From: CAZTHL01 sp964613585
GTDB lineage: Bacteria; Pseudomonadota; Alphaproteobacteria; DSM-16000; Inquilinaceae
Direction: 5' to 3'
Assembly: GCA_964613585.1 (NCBI GenBank)
Contig: CAZTHL010000121.1
Span: 1 to 8,710 of the forward strand
DNA: 8,710 nt
Shown here: piece by piece, positions 5,645-8,710 of the stretch
Position numbering within the stretch: position 1 is the first letter of the stretch
Layout of the letters: each line of letters begins with the position of its first letter
Position numbers and translations under genes: made by a program
The notes under the pieces: model-generated
What the model saw: the letters and a program-made list of their open reading frames with translations, nothing else
Database searches by the model: none
Told to the model about the DNA's origin: nothing

Positions 5645-6865
5645 CTACCGTGCGGTCATGGCGGCGTGCAGGCCTTCGTCAAGCTTGTCCAGAAACTGCC
5701 GGGTGGTCAGCCATTGCTGGTCGGGGCCGATAAGGATGGCCAGATCCTTGGTCATGAAGCCGGCCTCGACGGTCTGGACGCAGACCCGCTCCAAGGTCTC
5801 GGCGAAGGCCGCCAGCTCGGGTGTCTGATCAAATTGCGCCCGATAGCCGAGTCCGCGAGTCCAGGCGAAGATCGAGGCGATGGGGTTCGTCGAGGTTTCC
5901 TTGCCCTGCTGATGCATACGGAAATGGCGCGTGACCGTGCCGTGCGCGGCCTCGGCCTCCACGGTGTCGCCGTCGGGCGTCAGGAGCACGGAGGTCATGA
6001 GGCCCAGCGAGCCGAAGCCCTGCGCCACGGTGTCGGACTGCACGTCGCCATCGTAGTTCTTGCAGGCCCAGACGAAATTGCCCTCCCATTTGAGAGCAGA
6101 GGCGACCATGTCATCGATCAGCCTGTGCTCGTAGGTTATGCCCATGGAGTCGAAGCGGGATTTGAATTCACGCTCATAGGTTTCCTGAAACACGTCCTTG
6201 AAGCGGCCATCGTACGCTTTCAGGATGGTGTTCTTCGTCGAGAGGTAGACCGGCAAGCCGCGCTGAAGTCCATAGTTGAAGCAGGCCCGGGCAAAACCGC
6301 GGATGGAGTCGTCCAGGTTGTACATGCCCATGGCCACGCCCGGACTTGGGAAATGGAAGACTTCATACTGGGTCGGCTCGCCTCCTTCGTCGGGGGTGAA
6401 GGTCATGGTCAAGCGGCCGGGACCGGGAACCAGAAAGTCGGTTGCCCGATACTGGTCCCCAAAAGCATGACGTCCAATAACGATAGGCTTCCGCCACCCG
6501 GGAATATAACGAGGAACATTGCGGCATATAATGGGCTCGCGGAAGACGGTGCCGCCCAGGATATTCCTGATGGTCCCATTGGGCGACCGCCACATCTTTC
6601 TTAGGTTGAACTCCTCAACACGCGCCTCGTCCGGCGTGATCGTGGCACATTTCACGCCGACACCGAATTCGCGGATCGCATTGGCGGCGTCCACGGTGAC
6701 CTGATCCTGGGTGGCATCTCTCGACTCGATGCCAAGATCAAAGTATCGTAGATCGATATCCAAATAAGGCAGAATCAGCTTTTCCTTGATGAACGCCCAG
6801 ATGATCCGGGTCATCTCGTCGCCGTCCAGTTCGACGACCGGATTTTTGACCTTTATTTTTGGCAT
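5645..6865 (-). CDS. icd: NADP-dependent isocitrate dehydrogenase, dimeric eukaryote-like type
   Basis: Oxidatively decarboxylates isocitrate to 2-oxoglutarate in the TCA cycle, producing NADPH in the cytoplasm. The 406 residues match the homodimeric type II family shared with eukaryotic IDH1/2. Active-site residues fall at IDH1 numbering in the N-terminal half: T77, S94, R100, R109, R132 and Y139. After a one-residue deletion come K211, D251, D274 and D278, then the NADP-loop segment HGTVTRH at 308-314. All expected catalytic residues are present. The ATG at 6865 gives the family start MPKIKVKNPVVELDGDE and has GGAG 9 bases upstream; an earlier in-frame GTG at 6895 would add ten unconserved residues. 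It is convergent with gcrA and lies downstream of the LOG gene on the same strand, with its own likely promoter. Parts are less GC-rich than alaS (25 of 60 in 6721-6780). Confidence 0.98.
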   Translation of the reverse strand: MPKIKVKNPVVELDGDEMTRIIWAFIKEKLILPYLDIDLRYFDLGIESRDATQDQVTVDAANAIREFGVGVKCATITPDEARVEEFNLRKMWRSPNGTIRNILGGTVFREPIICRNVPRYIPGWRKPIVIGRHAFGDQYRATDFLVPGPGRLTMTFTPDEGGEPTQYEVFHFPSPGVAMGMYNLDDSIRGFARACFNYGLQRGLPVYLSTKNTILKAYDGRFKDVFQETYEREFKSRFDSMGITYEHRLIDDMVASALKWEGNFVWACKNYDGDVQSDTVAQGFGSLGLMTSVLLTPDGDTVEAEAAHGTVTRHFRMHQQGKETSTNPIASIFAWTRGLGYRAQFDQTPELAAFAETLERVCVQTVEAGFMTKDLAILIGPDQQWLTTRQFLDKLDEGLHAAMTAR

Positions 6866-6957
6866 GGCGCGGGTCTCCAGCCGGGAAGGGTCCACTGCGA
6901 CGATCGATGGGCTTGCGTCTTCTGTCGACGCCGCGGGGCGTTGCGATCAAGCCCTGG

Positions 6958-6985
6958 CTTATAGCACCGGGCAGCCGTGAGGCAA
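6958..6985 (-). promoter_or_regulatory. Putative sigma70 promoter of icd
   Basis: On the minus strand, TTGCCT (6985-6980) and TATAAG (6963-6958) are separated by 16 bases and match the consensus at 4/6 and 5/6. This would give a transcript start near 6950 and an untranslated leader of about 85 bases before the icd ATG. It lies in the 147-base gap between icd and the LOG gene, so icd can be expressed independently. A short ACCCG/CGGGT stem (6996-7011), adjacent to the LOG stop, is too weak to call a terminator. Confidence 0.45.
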
Positions 6986-7012
6986 GTGAGCCGGCACCCG
7001 CCTAATCGGGTA

Positions 7013-7606
7013 TCAGATCCACTTGGCGCGAGGAGACAGGGTTGGCTCGGGCGCTCTGGACAAGGCCTGGGCCACGTCCTCGACGCGGTCCACCACCTGA
7101 AAGAGACGCCGGTGCTCGGGCCGGCAGAAGCCGCTGGCGACGAGATGATCGATCAGATGGAGAAAAGGGTCCCAGTAGGCGTCGACATTGACCACGATGA
7201 TCGGCTTGTCATGGAGGCCAAGCTGACGCCAGGTGATGACCTCGAAGGTTTCGTCGAGCGTGCCCAGGCCGCCCGGGAGCGCCACAAAGGCGTCTGAGCG
7301 CTCGAACATCATCTGCTTGCGGGTGTGCATGCTGTCGACGACATGCAGCTCATTGAGGCCGGTATGCTCAACCTCCAGAGCCTGGATGTGGTGCGGGATG
7401 ATGCCGAGGACACGGCCCCCGGCCTCCAAGGCCGCGTCGGCAACGAGCCCCATGAGGCCGACACGTCCCCCTCCATAGACGATCTGCCAGCCTTGCTCGG
7501 CCAGCTGGTGCCCAAGTCGCCGGGCCGCCTCGATGAAGGGGCGGGCCACCTGAGACGATGATCCACAGTATACGCAGACGGAACGTATTCTCGTCATGGC
7601 GCGCAC
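7013..7606 (-). CDS. LOG-family nucleotide 5'-monophosphate phosphoribohydrolase (TIGR00730)
   Basis: LOG proteins cleave the N-glycosidic bond of nucleoside 5'-monophosphates. In plants they release active cytokinins; many bacterial members are generic AMP/purine monophosphate hydrolases, and older annotations call them 'lysine decarboxylase'. The 197-residue length is normal. Visible features are the Rossmann start VCVYCGSSS (10-18), YGGGRVGLMG (44-53), the basic pair R96-K97 in MHTRKQMM, and the signature PGGLGTLDE at 111-119 with catalytic E119. The GTG at 7606 has GAGG 6 bases upstream. An ATG nine bases further in (7597) gives MTRIRSVCV, the more usual homologue start, so the exact start is uncertain. 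It precedes icd on the same strand but is probably a separate unit. Whether it makes cytokinins cannot be told from sequence. Confidence 0.93.
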   Translation of the reverse strand: MRAMTRIRSVCVYCGSSSQVARPFIEAARRLGHQLAEQGWQIVYGGGRVGLMGLVADAALEAGGRVLGIIPHHIQALEVEHTGLNELHVVDSMHTRKQMMFERSDAFVALPGGLGTLDETFEVITWRQLGLHDKPIIVVNVDAYWDPFLHLIDHLVASGFCRPEHRRLFQVVDRVEDVAQALSRAPEPTLSPRAKWI

Positions 7607-8171
7607 GGTCGGCCTCGGATGCCATGCACGGCGGTCGATCCTTCCAAATGAGCCTGCCCCGTCACTGCGGGTACACTATCCGCAGGCGTGATCTCAAGGG
7701 ACCAGGGCGCGTGCGCTGCTGCGAAAGCCGAAAAGGCCCTTGTGCTCCCGGAGTTTGCCTGAGGAGGACATCGATGAGGCGCCTGAGCGCCGGTGGACGC
7801 TTGATTGTAGCCTGGAATCGGATGCCGGAAGCGCGGGGGCAGGCGGCTGACCGGCTCCACGAGGACGACGGAGCCGGACGTGAGTGGGCACCTCGCTGGC
7901 GCGGAAGTCGGCTGGCACAAACGTTCAATCCGTGCTGCCGGCCAAGATCACCCTGCCCAAGATCAATCTGGTGGACGCGATGCATCATCGGAGACGCAGC
8001 CGGGCGGATGGGGCGGGCTTCGGCCACCGATGCACTGAAACAGGGAGAATGCAATTCCATGACGCAAATTGTGGGCAGAACCGTGGTTTGGAAAGGAACT
8101 ATCCTGGATGAGGTAATGTGATGCCCACGCCCGGACGTGCTCGTCCTGCCGGCGCTCCAGGAAGAAACTTT
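7607..8171. other. 565-base region without a recognisable gene
   Basis: Both strands have open frames up to about 190 codons here, but their translations are rich in R, P, S and C, show no domain pattern, and change frame wherever a sensible stretch appears. Examples are SLPEEDIDEAP near 7752-7784 in one plus frame and SVLPAKITLPKINLVDAM near 7930-7983 in the same frame after two stops. This may be ordinary intergenic DNA or a decayed gene. It should hold the LOG-gene promoter (minus strand, just right of 7606), but I see no strong hexamer pair. Confidence 0.5.
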
Positions 8172-8705
8172 TCAGGAAGCTCGACCGAGAATCGGGCGCA
8201 ACAGGCGGAGATAAGGGCGGACGACCTGTACGAAGCGCACCGTCTCCAGGAACACGGCTTCCGGTGTCGGATCGTCGGCTACGAGCGTTTCCCTGGTCAG
8301 CCAGACACGCTGTTCGGCTGCAACCCGGAAGCCGATTTTCTCGTCACGCGGTGCCAGACGAAGCACTTCCAAGGCTCGGCGGCGGAAGTGATGGCTTTCG
8401 ATCGAATAGAGGATATGGCCAACGCCGGCTGCAAAGCGGCATTGAAATCCACTCGCGACGGGCTGGAGCAACACGGTGCAGAGCATGCCGTCGATGCCGA
8501 AACGGTAACAGGTTGGACGCAAGGGATCACGTGACCCGAGGACTTCCGCTCGGGATGAGAGCACCGAGCGCTCGCCGCACAAATGTCGGTTTGCTGCCAT
8601 CAAGGCCAGCGTCTGAATGGGCAGGACCTTCGGATGTTTGGCATTCACGGCAGAACCGCCACTGCTTGAGCCTCGAATTCGGCTCTCATGATAGAACGGT
8701 GGCAA
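8172..8705 (-). CDS. Unidentified protein, alpha/beta pattern; 5' end uncertain, frame open to window edge
   Basis: I do not recognise this protein. The frame is open from the right edge to TGA at 8174-8172. The first listed start is TTG at 8705; other options are GTG 8648 and ATG 8600, none with a clear ribosome-binding site, so the gene may begin outside the window. Counting from 8705, residues ~70-177 alternate sensibly: strands (YRFGIDG, CTVLLQPV, FQCRFAAGVG), a helix (FRRRALEVLRLA), a strand pair (KIGFRV, RVWLTRETLV), then a long helix from PTPEAVFLETV to LLRPIL. The pattern distantly recalls small YbjN/CesT-like chaperone folds, which is speculation. A plus-strand frame (8121-8534) overlaps most of it, but that frame looks protein-like only where this one lies opposite. 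GC over 8041-8700 is about 59%, below alaS. Confidence 0.45.
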   Translation of the reverse strand: MPPFYHESRIRGSSSGGSAVNAKHPKVLPIQTLALMAANRHLCGERSVLSSRAEVLGSRDPLRPTCYRFGIDGMLCTVLLQPVASGFQCRFAAGVGHILYSIESHHFRRRALEVLRLAPRDEKIGFRVAAEQRVWLTRETLVADDPTPEAVFLETVRFVQVVRPYLRLLRPILGRAS

Positions 8706-8710
8706 TTTAT

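Noticed and set aside
5618..6604. 328-codon plus-strand frame opposite icd
   Set aside because: Shadow of icd, whose catalytic residues are all present on the minus strand.
7556..7564. TGATCCACA, one mismatch from a DnaA box
   Set aside because: A single site inside the LOG coding region without a cluster or AT-rich element; expected by chance.

Overview
The window comes from a GC-rich alphaproteobacterium. The best evidence is an intact GcrA, a cell-cycle transcription regulator confined to Alphaproteobacteria. It sits beside a dimeric eukaryote-like NADP isocitrate dehydrogenase and AlaS, both typical of that class. Sampled lines run at about 63-75% GC in alaS but only about 53-60% in much of icd. 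The order cannot be fixed from this sequence; a Rhodospirillales-like lineage is a guess.

Layout, left to right. (1) 2-2059 (+): alaS without its first ~200 codons, which lie off the left edge. (2) 2247-4761 (+): a three-gene run made of a MoxR-type AAA ATPase, a von Willebrand A (VWA) protein of the COG3825 type, and a small secreted PepSY-like protein whose ATG overlaps the VWA stop codon (ATGA). MoxR/VWA pairs usually act together as chaperone-like machines; the coupled periplasmic protein is the least explained member. (3) 4762-5127: a 366-base gap with three hairpins and an AT-rich stretch that probably holds the gcrA promoter. (4) 5128-5517 (+): gcrA, unusually compact at 129 aa. (5) 5518-5644: a convergent junction with a strong 12-bp hairpin and three tandem 14-bp units, each centred on an 11-bp inverted repeat. 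(6) 5645-6865 (-): icd, with a plausible promoter at 6958-6985. (7) 7013-7606 (-): a LOG-family nucleotide phosphoribohydrolase. (8) 7607-8171: no gene I can recognise. (9) 8172-8705 (-): an unidentified reading frame that stays open to the right edge and has coherent alpha/beta patterning. A competing 137-codon frame lies on the opposite strand.

Most of the window is ordinary housekeeping DNA. I see no mobile element, CRISPR array, tRNA or rRNA, and no clear new system. The points most worth a second look are the MoxR-VWA-PepSY unit, the structured leader of the short gcrA, the tandem palindromic repeats between gcrA and icd, and the unidentified right-hand 1.1 kb.
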